Assembly: GCA_039566865.1 (NCBI GenBank)
Contig: CM076948.1
Span: 25,667,001 to 25,731,000 of the forward strand
DNA from: Aurelia coerulea
Lineage: Eukaryota; Cnidaria; Scyphozoa; Semaeostomeae; Ulmaridae
Length of the DNA stretch: 64,000 nucleotides
Reading direction: 5' to 3'
Below the pieces are notes generated by a model, which saw only the letters and a list, made by a program, of their open reading frames with translations, made no database searches and had not been told where the DNA came from. How positions within the stretch are numbered: position 1 is the stretch's first letter; each line of letters begins with the position of its first letter. The position numbers and the translations under genes were made by a program. Positions 37,001 through 47,655 of the stretch are shown one piece after another.

Positions 37001-39500
37001 TGTTTCTGAAATTTAATTTTTGTGGTTCGAAAACATGGCAATGACACACAGTCGCACACATAGAGATATGGTCACATAGAGCTGAAAGTTCTCTTCAAAA
37101 CAACCTCTCAGTTTATAGAATGAGGGACGGCTGTGATGAGTAGATTTGGGTTGCCGCAAATTTCACCCGACATCTAAATTGAGCCAGACTTAAGCATAAT
37201 CTCCTTACTTACCTTTTAGAGTCACAAAACTCACGAAACTACCAAGAGAAATTGTTTATGGCGGAGAACCCATGCAGGTATAAAATTTGTATTGATTTTC
37301 TCTTGTCACTCCTTTAAATACAGAACGTTATACTTCCAACAAACGTCTTCCAACGTATGCTTTATGAATTTCAAAATGCCTTTATTGATTTAGATCGCAG
37401 ATAGCCTATTATCATTATTATTATTATCACTTTATTTAAAGTAGGCTCATACAAAAGTAGCTCTAAAATAAAAGCTATCTCAAGCCTACTACAAAGTAGA
37501 ATAGGCTAAAAATAAAAATAAAACTTATCTATGATACAGAATAATTAGGTATAAATACATATAAACAAATTCTTTACAATGTTTACAGTATTTGCAGAAT
37601 TTACAATGCTTCCAATTTTTTTTCTTTTCATGATATTTATACGCTCAAGAACCCAACCTGAGCCACGAAGCCTATACATAGACAGCCTTGTGCGATATAT
37701 CATGGGTCTTTTGGGTCATTATGGTCGTATGTTCCAACAACTCCAACGACTTCAACGGTCTAATGTGGACCAGGCTTAACATGCGAGCATTAGCTTTTGA
37801 AATCCACGAAAGAGCAAAATTTCAATAAAAAAACTCTTACAGGGTTTGTAAAGGGTTACAAGCTAGCATTTGCAAAGAGCAATATATCTAAAAATATCCC
37901 AATCAAATCGAAGTTGCACAAGCGCCGTGATAGTAAAAGAAACAATGCTATGTCCAATTGTTTTCTTTGTCATATTCCCTTTAAACTAAAATTTACAAAC
38001 TTTCTGATGTTAATTTTCTTGGATTCGTGTCCTAAATTCAGGTGGCTCATTACAATCCACGTGGCCATTTCCATGCACATTGGGACAGCGAGAGCCATTT
38101 ATTAAGTGACATTCCTTGTTGTCACCAACATTCAGCGGGAGTGGCAGATGACACTGGAAGATGCCGTTTATGCAGGTACGCACGAACAACATTTCCCTTT
38201 TTTCGTTCAGAGCTGCCGCCAGGTTTGTGAGGCCACGGGGCAAGCGTTTCAGTTGGGGGTCGTAGAAGGGTAAAACAACTAAAATATTTCAGAAAAACCG
38301 AAAAACCGCCTTTAAACACGCGCTATAGGAGGCATGTCATTCATTATGATAGGCCTAAATCTCAAAGTCACTCGAAGAATGCAAGACAGAAAAGAGTCAA
38401 GGTGAGATTGATTACTTTATATTTTAACGATCGTTCGCACGAGTAACTTCCATGCATCCTATAGCACGTGCTTTAAATTGAGCAAAAAGCGTAACAAAAT
38501 TCTTCCGTGTTTTTGCATATACAACCTCGGTTGTATGACAACTGCCCCGTTATGGTCTTTGTGACCCCAACAACTGGAAGCTCTTATAAACGTCTTATAA
38601 ACGCCAATGTCTTATAAACGCTAATAGTAAAATTCATGTTCTCTAGGTTTATAACAATTATGACATACATGAATGATGCTGAAGAAGGTGGAGAAACAGC
38701 TTTCCTACATGCAGACAACCAAACTTACAATCCTGCAGTGAGTATTGCATTTTTAAAGGAATCTTTCTTGTGACGGTGATCTTGCAGTATTTTAATGGCA
38801 ATATCATACAGGCATTTCATCTTTTCTTCAAAATGAAGGCGTAATTTGACGACAAATCTTTGTACTTCACAGTGGAACAAACCAAACATTCATAGTTCTT
38901 TCGATTGGTCAAATAGAAATGGATTTTGACGGTTACTTGTTGGTGCCTTGGGTGAAGCCACCAAACAAACTGTAGAGAACAATGTACACGTGCCAAAAAC
39001 GATTGTGTTTACAGATTTGTTTGCAATTTGGGGACGGAACCCCTTTAACTTGCTTGTAGCCAAATTATAGACTTATGACATGATTCCTTGTTGTATTCGT
39101 TCAACATTGATAATCTGATGAGCGACAACAATCCAATTCAACGAGCGATGCTGAGATTTATGTAATGAGTCTGGCCAAATTATGCATCTTAGCAAAAACG
39201 ATTCTATTTCAGGCTGAGAGAAGCAAAGAGAATCTATCCAGTCGTTGTCAAGATGCAAATTTAGCCATAAAACCAAAGAAAGGAACAGCCGTGTTTTGGT
39301 ATGATCATAAAATCGACCCAGAATCCAATTGGCTTGGTGAGCTGGACAGCTACAGTTTACATGGTGGATGTGACGTAATTAAGGGTGAAAAATGGATCAA
39401 TAACATCTGGTTGACAGCTCCTTATAAAGACAAAACACATATACCGAGTGTGTATCTTGCGAATGATTTTAAAGAAAAATGGTGGCTTAAAAAGAAGTAA
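25055..39500 (+). CDS. P4HTM: Transmembrane prolyl 4-hydroxylase-like, copy C (complete, 12 exons)
   Basis: Predicted 430-aa paralogue. Exons: 25055-25153, 27222-27287, 30703-30784, 33586-33714, 34431-34510, 35189-35253, 35667-35701, 36188-36353, 37220-37277, 38042-38175, 38647-38737, 39213-39500. The N terminus has a hydrophobic anchor (residues 5-20) and a Lys-rich linker 14 residues shorter than in copy B. The EF-hand loop DTNGDGAIDMTE (about 141-152) keeps the usual calcium ligands. The second loop reads FEDGLITEEEW and, unlike A and B, keeps Asp-Gly. Catalytic ligands: H273-x-D275 in HFHAHWD, then H385 and K395 in LHGGCDVIKGEKW. It ends in a basic tail (WWLKKK), which may act as an ER-retention or membrane-proximal signal (inference). 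An AATAAA at 39500-39505 overlaps the stop codon. Exon 3 uses a GTTTGT donor. Introns are the largest of the three copies and packed with foldback elements and LINE tails. Confidence 0.92.
25590..25735 (+). mobile_element. LINE 3' tail
   Basis: Contains a GGCCATGGGGTAG / CTCCCCATGGTATCG pair followed by an AT-rich tail ending in AATAAAAAAG. Layout matches the 33880-34080 tail. Only the 3' UTR remains. Confidence 0.45.
26719..26887. repeat. Hairpin element in copy C intron 1
   Basis: Arms CATGGATAGTTAGACACTGC and GCAGTGTCTAACTACCCATG enclose GGAGGAGCG / CGCTCCTCC. Confidence 0.75.
27513..27944. mobile_element. Pogo/Tigger-like MITE
   Basis: Left TACAGTAGTGTCCCGCATAT, right ATATGCGGGAAACTACTGTA; TA at each border. 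No transposase frame. Nested within 27484-28519. Confidence 0.65.
27989..28410. mobile_element. G/C-tract element with ATATTTGGGGTC repeats
   Basis: CCA then a 10-base G run and TACTC at the left, mirrored at the right. Flanks TTTGTATC (27981-27988) and TTTGTACC (28411-28418). The interior repeats AATATTTGGGGTC at least six times. Confidence 0.75.
28535..29240. repeat. Dispersed inverted-repeat element, copy 3
   Basis: Left ATAGGTTCCAAATCTTTAAA, central GATGACGTCACACCCTC, right TTAAAGATTTGGAAGCTATG. It hosts the MITE at 28700-28885. In intron 2 of copy C. Confidence 0.65.
28700..28885. mobile_element. MITE, AATAGACC...GGTCTATT family, copy 2
   Basis: Ends are AATAGACCTTTTAGCTATTC and GAATAGCTAAAAGGTCTATT, nearly perfect inverted repeats. 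Inserted inside a larger inverted-repeat element of copy C intron 2. Confidence 0.75.
29326..29697. repeat. 372-bp foldback
   Basis: Left ACAGGGGATCCAGGAATA, right TATTCCTGGACCCCCTGT, with GGTTTCTTTTGTTCC / GGAACCAAAGAAACC inside. A relative near 58856-59520 is split by a LINE. Confidence 0.7.
30180..30552. mobile_element. Inverted-repeat element GTGCGGTCACACTA
   Basis: Ends GTGCGGTCACACTA and TAGTGTGACCGCA. About 370 bp, in copy C intron 2, ending about 150 bp before exon 3. Confidence 0.6.
30840..31632. mobile_element. 793-bp foldback with TACCGGGTGTC termini
   Basis: Left TACCGGGTGTCTCAGAAAAA, right TTTTTTTGAGACACCCGGTA, and paired inner blocks (ACACCGGAGATACAGGTTCG with its complement). 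Starts 55 bp after exon 3 of copy C. Confidence 0.75.
31872..32128. repeat. 257-bp near-perfect palindrome
   Basis: Arms AGCTTGATAATGTTGCTATT and AATAGCAACATTATCAAGCT, pairing through GCGGTTGGAGCTCC / GGAGCTCCAACCGC. Abuts SINE copy 2. Confidence 0.8.
32131..32304 (-). mobile_element. SINE copy 2, near full length
   Basis: On the minus strand it begins with a tRNA-like head (TGGTGCAGTGGTGTAAT), contains a perfect RNA polymerase III B-box (GGTTCGATCCC, about 32240-32250) and ends in a GGCGCTAAAAAGCGC hairpin and repeated CTTCAC. It sits immediately beside a 257-bp palindrome within intron 3 of copy C. Confidence 0.75.
33076..33375. mobile_element. G/C-tract element, copy C intron 3
   Basis: CA then a long G run and TACATAA at the left; TGTAC then a C run and GGGG at the right. 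Flanks AAATCTC at 33069-33075 and 33376-33382. Confidence 0.7.
33880..34080 (+). mobile_element. LINE 3' tail
   Basis: AATGGCCGCAGGGTAGACAC, then CTCTCTGGTATCG, then an A-rich end. Same arrangement as 25590-25735. Sits between exons 4 and 5 of copy C. Confidence 0.45.
34793..35160. repeat. Foldback family GACAGATTTTG, partial
   Basis: Left arm like that at 6423, GAGGACAGATTTTGTAAC then TTTGATTGACACCGC; right arm only fragmentary. Copy C, between exons 5 and 6. Confidence 0.6.
35926..36055 (+). mobile_element. SINE copy 3, 5' truncated
   Basis: Shares the B-box area (GGTTCGATACC, one change), the AAGGGGTCGCGGACTCGATT core and the TTCACCTTCACCTTC tail with copy 2. The A-box half of the head is absent. 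Located between exons 7 and 8 of copy C. Confidence 0.7.
36373..36975. repeat. Foldback family GACAGATTTTG, copy C intron 8
   Basis: Inverted arms bounded by AACAAGGACATAGTTTG and CAATCTTGTTGTC, with TTTTAATTGACACC and GGTGTCAATCAAAAGC inside. Begins about 20 bp after exon 8. Confidence 0.7.
37400..37560 (-). mobile_element. Probable retroelement 3' tail
   Basis: ATTATTATTATTATC run followed by AGTAGGCTC / GAGCCTAC-type internal pairs. Resembles the other minus-strand LINE tails in layout. No coding remnant. Confidence 0.35.
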
Positions 39501-39664
39501 ATAAAAGTGTTAAGGAGAATGCTCCAACCCACCGAGCTGTTTTAGCAAGAAGAAATTAGTCAAGCAGACACTAGCAGCAAGGGTAAACTTTTCTAAAACA
39601 ATGGATCTGATCAAAACAAAGCGATTTTACAGCCTCAAGAACAGATTTTATACCTTCTGCGCAG

Positions 39665-40262
39665 GCAAACAAGGTCAGATTTTGTAAGACAAAAGTATGA
39701 GTTGGTTTTGATTGACACCGCAATCCAAAGCGACTAGCGATCGCAAACAAAGGAAATTTCCTCAACCAGTAATTCAAAATAGACAAAGCCGCAAAAGCTT
39801 CTCTGAAACCCAGGTAGCTAGCGCGCTCGTTGTGCATTTCAGAAATTGTTTTCAAAAGCAAACATGAGCATTATATCGAAAGAAGAAGGATTTATCTGCC
39901 TCAGGCATTTTATTTGTTTGGTTCAAAAGCTGAGCAGTGAGTGTTTTAATTACTTCCAAAAATACGAGAATTGAATCGCCCAACAATCGACTTCTGAACC
40001 AAACAAATAAAATGCCTGAGGTAGATGTGTAGATACATCCTCCTTCTTTCGATCTATGCTCACATTTGCTCTTAAAAACAATTTCTGGAATGCACAACGA
40101 GCGAGCTAGCTACCTGGGTTTCAGAAAAATTTTTGCGGCTTTGTTTATTTTGAATTATTGGTTCAGGGTCAGGGAATTCACTTTGTCTGCGATCGCTAAT
40201 CGCTTTGAATTACGGTGTCAACAAAAGCAATTCATGCTATTGTCTTGCAAAATCTGTACTTC
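39665..40262. repeat. Foldback family GACAGATTTTG, downstream of copy C
   Basis: Arms bounded by AACAAGGTCAGATTTTGTAA and TTGCAAAATCTGTAC. Inserted into a repeat whose halves (CTCAAGAACAGATTT, then CTTCTGCGCAGGCA) lie on each side. Confidence 0.7.
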
Positions 40263-40630
40263 AAGGCGATGATTTTGCGGCCTCAAGAACAGATTTGGTA
40301 TCTTCTGCGCAGGCAGGCAGCCATAATGCTTTACATTCATTGCTTATTTTGATTTGATCGAGTTCACTCAAGAGGTGTGAAATCTATTCTTCAGAAAGGA
40401 AAATCGCTTTGTCTATTCAGAAAGCTGAATCCTTTGTCTTGCCAAATTCGCTCTTGCTGACACCAGCAGTTTTCTTTTCTTCGAGAAAATAAAATTCAAA
40501 ACGGTACTCTTTTTGAAAACATTTTTTGTCTCCAGAGACTTCGTGAAGTCTCGTTTAGGAATTCTTTTTTCGAGAATTCTTTGTTCGAGGATATAAATTT
40601 CAAAGCAAAATAAACTTGAAACTTTTGTGA

Positions 40631-40917
40631 GTCTCTAGGGGCTTTGTCTACATTCTATTTTGAAACTGAAAACACCTTTTAGTTTTCATGAATTAAGTTG
40701 AATAGAAACTTTAAACAGATATTAGTCAATTTCAAGCTTTTATGATTTCCATATGACTAAAAGACACCAGTGAAGTCTTGAGGATATGAGGTCTCTAGGG
40801 GCTTTGTCTACATTCTATTTTGAAACTGAAAACTCCTTTCAATTTTCATGAATAACGTTGAATAGAAACTTTAAACAGATATTAGTCAATTTCAAGCTTT
40901 TATGATTTCCATATGAT
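40631..40917 (+). repeat. Two 160-bp tandem units
   Basis: GTCTCTAGGGGCTTTGTCTA recurs at 40631 and 40791, and the following 120 bp differ at only a few places. Confidence 0.8.
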
Positions 40918-41107
40918 ATCATTGTAAAATCATCGTACTTTAGCATTGCTAATACAATTTTCATCTCATAAACGTCGGCTTTTACGTCACTACTGAATGG
41001 AAACATATAATCTAAAGTCCTTTAGAAAGTCCACTAACTATTCTAAGTATGCAACTAATAAATCAATAGCGATACAAAGTATATAAATTGTAATGTTGAA
41101 ACTTTAT

Positions 41108-41229
41108 AGTCTGTCTCAAATTAGATGTCACCTGCAAATGCCCGCGAATAACAACAATAGAAGTGTTTTGCAAAGTAATTTTGCGTTATCGCAAATCTTA
41201 GGTCACATCTAATTTGAGATAGACTTTAG
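41108..41229. mobile_element. Short MITE, GTCTCAAATTAGATGTCACC family, copy 2
   Basis: Inverted ends GTCTGTCTCAAATTAGATGT and ACATCTAATTTGAGATAGAC. Best preserved copy of the family. Confidence 0.75.
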
Positions 41230-41639
41230 TTTTCAGGATGCTATCGGGCTAGGACTTGGAAGTAAACTTAAAGCTTTTTGACTCTTATATGAAAACTTGC
41301 TGTCAGACAAAGCATTTAGAGAATAGTTCCTTTTGGTGTAGTTTACACAATCGCAAAAATCTGTTAGATTTGGAATAATGCATTTTGCAAACTCGCTTTT
41401 ATTGAATTATCACTTTGGAATGGAATCAAAAAGTTTTGATTTCATCCAAATGCACCGAGACAGCTTCAAAGGCGCTGACAAAAACCTCACATTTTGAGGC
41501 AAACATAAGTCCAACGCTTTCTTCCCTCGCATTCCTAATGTGTTGTTACTGGACTGCTAAGGGTCAAGGCCTCAGGGGCCGCCAGACCTGATCGTTTAAC
41601 TTTCAGCACATAGTCTTTTTCGCCGATATTCTGCGGCTC

Positions 41640-42190
41640 CTCACTGAAAAACCGAATTCGATCGCTAAATAACAGCATAGGGCTCAGATCTTTAGAATCT
41701 TCAAAAACGTGGGTGTAAAATTCTACTACATTTTTCTTGGAATTGAATTGCTTGAAAGGAACGCAGGGTTCTTTGCTGTACATCTGCCATGGAAATTTTT
41801 TTGATATCTAGATTTGTTTTTAAATGGCGGTAATTTAATATTTTTGAAAAATTCATGTAAATTTTGAAAAAATTTAAATCATCGTGAATCCTAAACAAAG
41901 GAAGGAAAAATCATATAACTTTCAAGAAAACCATAGTTTATGAAGGCCTACAACATGGTGAAAAGCAGAAATCAGTAGCTTTTCTAGTTTAGGATTTAGA
42001 ATTTTGATGACATCATAGCCTCAAATTTAATAAATGCCACCATTTTTAAACTAATCAACATATCAATAAATTTCCATGGCAGGTTTACAGCAAAAAGCCC
42101 TTAGTTCCTTCTAAGCCTTTCATTTCAAAGAAAACTGTAATAGAATTTTACACCGACCTTTTCAAAGATTTGAGCCCTATGTTCATAATA
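41640..42190. repeat. Dispersed inverted-repeat element, copy 4
   Basis: Palindromic arrangement of GGGCTCAGATCTTTAG, GTGTAAAATTCTACTAC, CCATGGAAATTTTTTTGATA and CATAGTTTATGAAGGCC with their complements. Downstream of copy C. Confidence 0.6.
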
Positions 42191-42542
42191 ACTGATTTCC
42201 AAAATTGGGATATCAAATTTACTGTCTTGGTAGAACTCAACTTCAATTTGGATGATTAACTTATTTAACTTGATTTTCAGCCTCATATTACTTAATAAGC
42301 TTCCTTGGTTATGTTTGTTTTGGTGAAGCATGTGGTGAAATTTCATAATAACATATTTGCAGTTCTAATATACTATTGAAGTAAAAATCTATGATCAATG
42401 GAGGATGATTACATTGGTTGACAAACAAAATTATTTAAATTTCGTAAATAAAAGTGTGACTCTGGCTACATAAAGATGAGCTGGTTAAACATTACAGGTT
42501 AAAAGCCTCATAAATATGATCATTATTTCCTACGGTCTAAAG

Positions 42543-43235
42543 CCTGGTTTTCACTAGAGTCATAAGGATCGTAAGAATCATAAGAAACATAATCTTAAGA
42601 TCTTATGACGCTTATGATCAAGTGAAAACACTAAGAATTTTAATCGAAAAATAATTATCACTTGAGTTGATCTCTTAAAACGCGCGGCATAAGGATCGTA
42701 AAGATCAAAAACTTTTTCATCTTTACGATCCTTACGACCGGATGTGCCGGATTACGCCTTTGTTTCTTCAAATAGATGACGCAACTTCAGCAAATTCCAC
42801 TCAAAAGTAGGGCTTCCAAGTGTATTCCTAGGAAGAGAACTGTAATTATTTGTATAAAATGGAAGTATTTCGGGTGGAGAAACCATGGGAGCAACTAACA
42901 GATGCCCAAAATCTTAGATAGCTTCAGGAAAAGTCTCATCAAGATTTTGAGTGAAAATTTGTGGAATAAAGCGTGTCTCATTTCCATTTCTGTGAGACCT
43001 GTGCCTTCTTACCAGAATCTACATTATCTGGAACATAAGAGAGAGCGATAGCAAAGGCCACACTGTATTTTCAAAGGAATTTCTTGCGAAGCTTGCGCTA
43101 TTATAGCGGGATTTTAAGGAAAATTATGTTTCTTACGATCGTTATGATGCAGTGAAAACAACAAAGTCTTAAGGATCGTAAGCATCATAAGATTTCAAAA
43201 TTATGTTTCTTATGACTCTTATGATTCTTATGACT
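42543..43235. mobile_element. Inverted-repeat element rich in TCATAAG/TCGTAAG
   Basis: Left GAGTCATAAGGATCGTAAGA and right CTTATGATTCTTATGACTC; the 9-bp unit repeats in both orientations at each end and once centrally. No transposase frame. Confidence 0.65.
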
Positions 43236-43616
43236 CATGACACAAATACAAGGGACCACAGCCAAACAAATATGCTCCAAATCATACACCTACAAGGGAG
43301 CACAGCCATAGGAAGCAGCTTCTGATTGGGGGGGGGGGCAATTGTTCTTAAAACAATAGAGAACAATACATCTAACTAACGCTTGTGACGTAACACCATT
43401 GTTTTAAAAAGTATTGGGAGGGGGGCTTGCGCTCCAACAGGCCTGCAAGGGATATAGACTTTCTAAATTTGGAATGATAGAGCTCCAAATCATACAGCTG
43501 ATTTAAAAAAGCCAGGTTGAAATAGAAAACTCATAAGACACGTGAAGAGAACTGGCAACACCTACAGCCTTTTTCAGTACGAGGTTCATTGATCTATGTC
43601 TCTGGAAAATGTTGAA

Positions 43617-43713
43617 GGTGTTGTGGTGCAGTGGTGTGATCCTTGGCTATGCTACCAGGTCTTCTCATCTTCTGCAACCCCAGCACTTGGTGCTAAAAAC
43701 ACAACTTTGCCTC
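43617..43713 (+). mobile_element. SINE copy 4, internally deleted
   Basis: Retains the GTGGTGCAGTGGTGTGATCC head and the CCCCAGCACTTGGTGCTAAA hairpin tail but lacks the B-box and central core. Confidence 0.6.
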
Positions 43714-44370
43714 CACTAGAATTACCATAGCACCTGATATTTGGTCCATATCATCATGCTACAAAATTTCCGGATGAACCGGGAGAAATGCGTCCATTGA
43801 ATTTGAGAAAACTCACTGACACTCACATAAAAATCCTTAAAAGCAAATTTTCCAATAGTGTGCAAGAAGTTTAGTGGACCTCTTTCAATGAGAATATACA
43901 TATTTTTTGCAATATACTGACAAGAGACATATTTTTTGGTAACAAAATTTTGGAAACTTGCATGAAATTACAAAACTTGCAGAAAGTACTGGCAAACAAT
44001 TTTCCAGGAACTATTTCTTGCCATGGAACATAACATTTTTAAGCATTAATATCTGATTTCTATTACTAAGGGGGTCACTTTTGTACTTTTTGTACCTTCT
44101 TCTAGCCAACAAATGATTAGCTTTTACATGGTAAATATCACATCCTGCAATGTTTGTTTCCTTTGTTTACCAAATAACTTTCTAATTTACAAACCACCAA
44201 GCATACACAATTTGCCACCAGCTATTATGGTCAATAATATTCACAGTCAGAGCTATTAATATCTTGAATGATATAAAGTTAAATAGTCATAAATGTTTAT
44301 CTTGGAATAAATGACAAGTACTGGGTATCCCAAAAATGTCCCAACATTTGATTGAAAAGTGATTTGTGAA

Positions 44371-45468
44371 CAGGCCTTTTCGTTTTACGCGGGCGATCGC
44401 CCTCGCCCTCGCCAGCGCCCTCGCAAAATGTTTTACGTGGGCTATTGACTGCCCTCGCAAAAATGTATTTCGCTCGAAGCTCCAACAGGATTTCGTTTAC
44501 AAAAGATTTTTGGAATGAAGCCGTCTTGATTTAAACTTGTTCCTTCAGTCATCAATCAGTGCTCATGCTATTTTACAGAATAGCTCTTCGACTTCTTTAC
44601 AAAAGAAACCCCTTGTGAAGGCTAACCACTAGTGCAGCAAATAAGGTGAAGAGAACCCAAACGAACTATAAAATGTCAATGTTTTCTCGATTTGTCTTTA
44701 GCAAAATGATTTTAACAAGAAACTTGAAAGAACTGCAAAATCAAGAGCAAAATCAGTGGTCCTTAAACATTTCTTTGCAGTAGTTGCGATATACATGTAC
44801 TGACCCTCTTCTTCATCGTCATCGAGGTTCCCAGTTGAACTAAATCTTTCTTTAAGATCAGGGTATGTCAATAAAATGAATAGTACTCACAGTTATCTTA
44901 ACTTTCTTACAAAATCGTTCTCCAGTTTAACATTCTGCAGCCCTTATCTGCTCCGTAGATCAGGCCTGCTACAAGTTTGAGTAAAGTTTTCTGACAAAAT
45001 TTTAATGGAGACTTGGTTGCTTTGTTTCAAGGGCTTACATCCACTACTCTAATCGCCTTCTCTAATCTGTTAATGACTATTGTGGAATCTTTATTTATCT
45101 TGACTGGGGCTTCACACTCAGTCAAGGGAACAACAGGGAAGTGGCTGGCTTAACCGCTGTGACCTTTTGCTAACTTAGGAAAAATAATGGAGCAACAAAG
45201 AAGAACATTGCAAACAAATGGAATAAAATCTTCCTGTAACTTTGCATCAAAAAATGTTTAGTCTGTTCGAGTAGACTCTTTTCTCTCTGGTGAAGTGAAC
45301 ATAAAGGAAACAGTCCAAGTTGCAAGAACAAGACCTTGGAAGCTTTCATGGCTTATCAGTAAAAACAAGTAAAAACACGAGACTATTTTAAGGGGGCGAT
45401 CGCCCTCCTAAGCTTAACTACGAGGGCGATAGGATGCCCTTGTGGAAATTTCTTTACGAAAAGGCCTG
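44371..45468. mobile_element. 1.1-kb element with CAGGCCTTTTCGT terminal repeats
   Basis: Perfect 13-bp inverted termini CAGGCCTTTTCGT / ACGAAAAGGCCTG, with GGGCGATCGCCCTCG near both ends. No transposase. The minus strand of the interior has exon-like stretches. No clear target duplication. Confidence 0.65.
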
Positions 45469-45473
45469 AAATC

Positions 45474-45927
45474 TTGACATTCTTGTGGTTTTCAAACATA
45501 TCTGAGGGATTTTTATTCGAATGTGTAAAATTCCTGTGAATCAATAACAATTCATAAGAAGTCTTCTAAGGAGCTGATAGGGTGAGAGGTGTACAGTAAC
45601 CCTATGGTTGTAGGCTTTGAGCACAGTAACATTATACATGTATGCTTTGAACACATTAACATGGTTTTCCTGCCTAAGAATTCTTGTTTAATAGCTTGAA
45701 TTGACATTCTTGTGGTTTTCAAACATATCTGAGGGATTTTTATTCGAATGTGTAAAATTCCTGTGAATCAATAACAATTCATAAGAAGTCTTCTAAGGAG
45801 CTGATAGGGTGAGAGGTGTACAGTAACCCTATGGTTGTAGGCTTTGAGCACAGTAACATTATACATGTATGCTTTGAACACATTAACATGGTTTTCCTGC
45901 CTAAGAATTCTTGTTTAATAGCTTGAA
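45474..45927 (+). repeat. Perfect 227-bp tandem duplication
   Basis: 45474-45700 and 45701-45927 read identically by eye, starting TTGACATTCTTGTGG. Begins 5 bp after the preceding element. Confidence 0.9.
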
Positions 45928-47478
45928 TTAGTTTCACAAATATGATCTCAATTTCTGGCCTCACATAGATTAACACTCTCATGACTGTCACAAGTGCAAT
46001 GTGCAAATCATCTCTAAAGAGAAGGGATGAAAGAGCTATAATCATCTCTCATTTCAGTGCAACAGGAACAAAATATGAAGTTTTTGAGGTGATCCTGTGA
46101 GGTGAAATCAGTTATCATTTTTCTGCTGTGTAAGACCACATGCAGACATGTTATCACACACAAGGAATCATTCAAGTTATTAATCCCTGATCCCAATTGT
46201 TTTGTTATCCACAGGCATGGCCTTTTGCTTCAGCTCATAAGGATAAGTGGTCAACTCAGAGCAGACTTTGCTTATCAGAACATCAAAATGTAACTAAATC
46301 TAGTCTACACAAGCCACTTGGATCTAAGATAATAACGTTCAAAGTTCATGCTGTCAGCAGCTTTTTGGTCTGATAACAAACAGTTAACGCCATGGGCCCT
46401 GAGAATGACCCAATAATGACACAGTAATACTTTTTCTTATTTTGTCTTTTTCTTTCTTATTGTACCTTTTCGTATAGTTTTTGGCAGTGTTTGGGGTTGC
46501 ACTTGACAATACAACCAATTTTTTTACTATTTTTTGCCTTGCCTGGGCGTACTGAACAGGTACACAACTTAAGTGCCTTGCTGAGCAGTACCCAGGGAGG
46601 ACTTATTACATACGCTAATACTACAACAGCTAAGCTAAATTTGCACAGTGGGGACAGCCCCAGTAGCTCGATGGGGGCTGCCCCGTGCATGTGAGGAACA
46701 CGTAACCTTATTGATTACGCCATGATTAAGAACTTCAGTCTGAAGCCACCTAAAGTGGCCAAACTGCCCCTTTATATATAACCATTTGATCGGAAAGGGA
46801 AGTAAAAAACTTGGAGTGCTCCATGTGCTTTGAAACTGCCATTAAAGGGAAGGTGGGAGGGTGATTCAAAATTTGAGTAAAACTTTTTGAACCACAACGT
46901 AAATATTTGAGAGCAGCAAGGTGAAGACAACTTCAAAGGAGCTGGGAACTAGCACGAGGCCCGGTTGCGTAGGAAACTGGGGACTAGACTAAGGTGGGAG
47001 GCTTGGGGGATTTGATGGACAAATTTATCATGGCCCGTCGTTAACAAATATTTACTACGTAAATCTTTCTTTCACTCTTCCTTTTTCAAAGAACCATTTA
47101 AGAAAAATTTGCTGTGTGCTTGAAGGTCAACACAATTTGAAATTCAAGTGCGAATGTTTTTCTGTTTTATTGTTTACTATTTTATGCAATTGTACTTCTA
47201 ATTAATAGTCCTTTGTAAGTATGCACTTGAAGTCAAAGTGTGCAAACTCTCCATGAACAATTTGAAAACTTTACTACCAGGAGCTGACACACCATCTACT
47301 CAGTTTCTGTAGGGAAAAAAATCTTGTCCATTCTAACCCCTTCAATTAAAAACCCAAACACATCAGATGAAAATTTGCTCTTCAAAATTAAAAAACTATC
47401 AATACCTTGATAGTCCTTCGATACAGCCCTCCCTCCTTGAGAATTGGTGTTGAATTTATGCCCAAACATGAGGCTGCC

Positions 47479-47655
47479 AATAGACCTTTTAGCTATTCTA
47501 CAAAAGAGTCTGGATTGAGTGATGTTTTTATGCATTTTGAACCAAGGCTTGATTGAGTTACGTTAGAGCTTTAGCCCTCTTGTACACATTCAACAATTTT
47601 ACAAAATGTATCAAAATATCATTTGATTCAAATTCTATTGTAGAATATCTTAAGG
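47479..47655. mobile_element. MITE, AATAGACC...GGTCTATT family, copy 3 (degraded)
   Basis: Left end AATAGACCTTTTAGCTATTC intact, right end decayed. Lies just downstream of the SLC52A donor. A left-end fragment also occurs at about 14930-14965. Confidence 0.6.
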
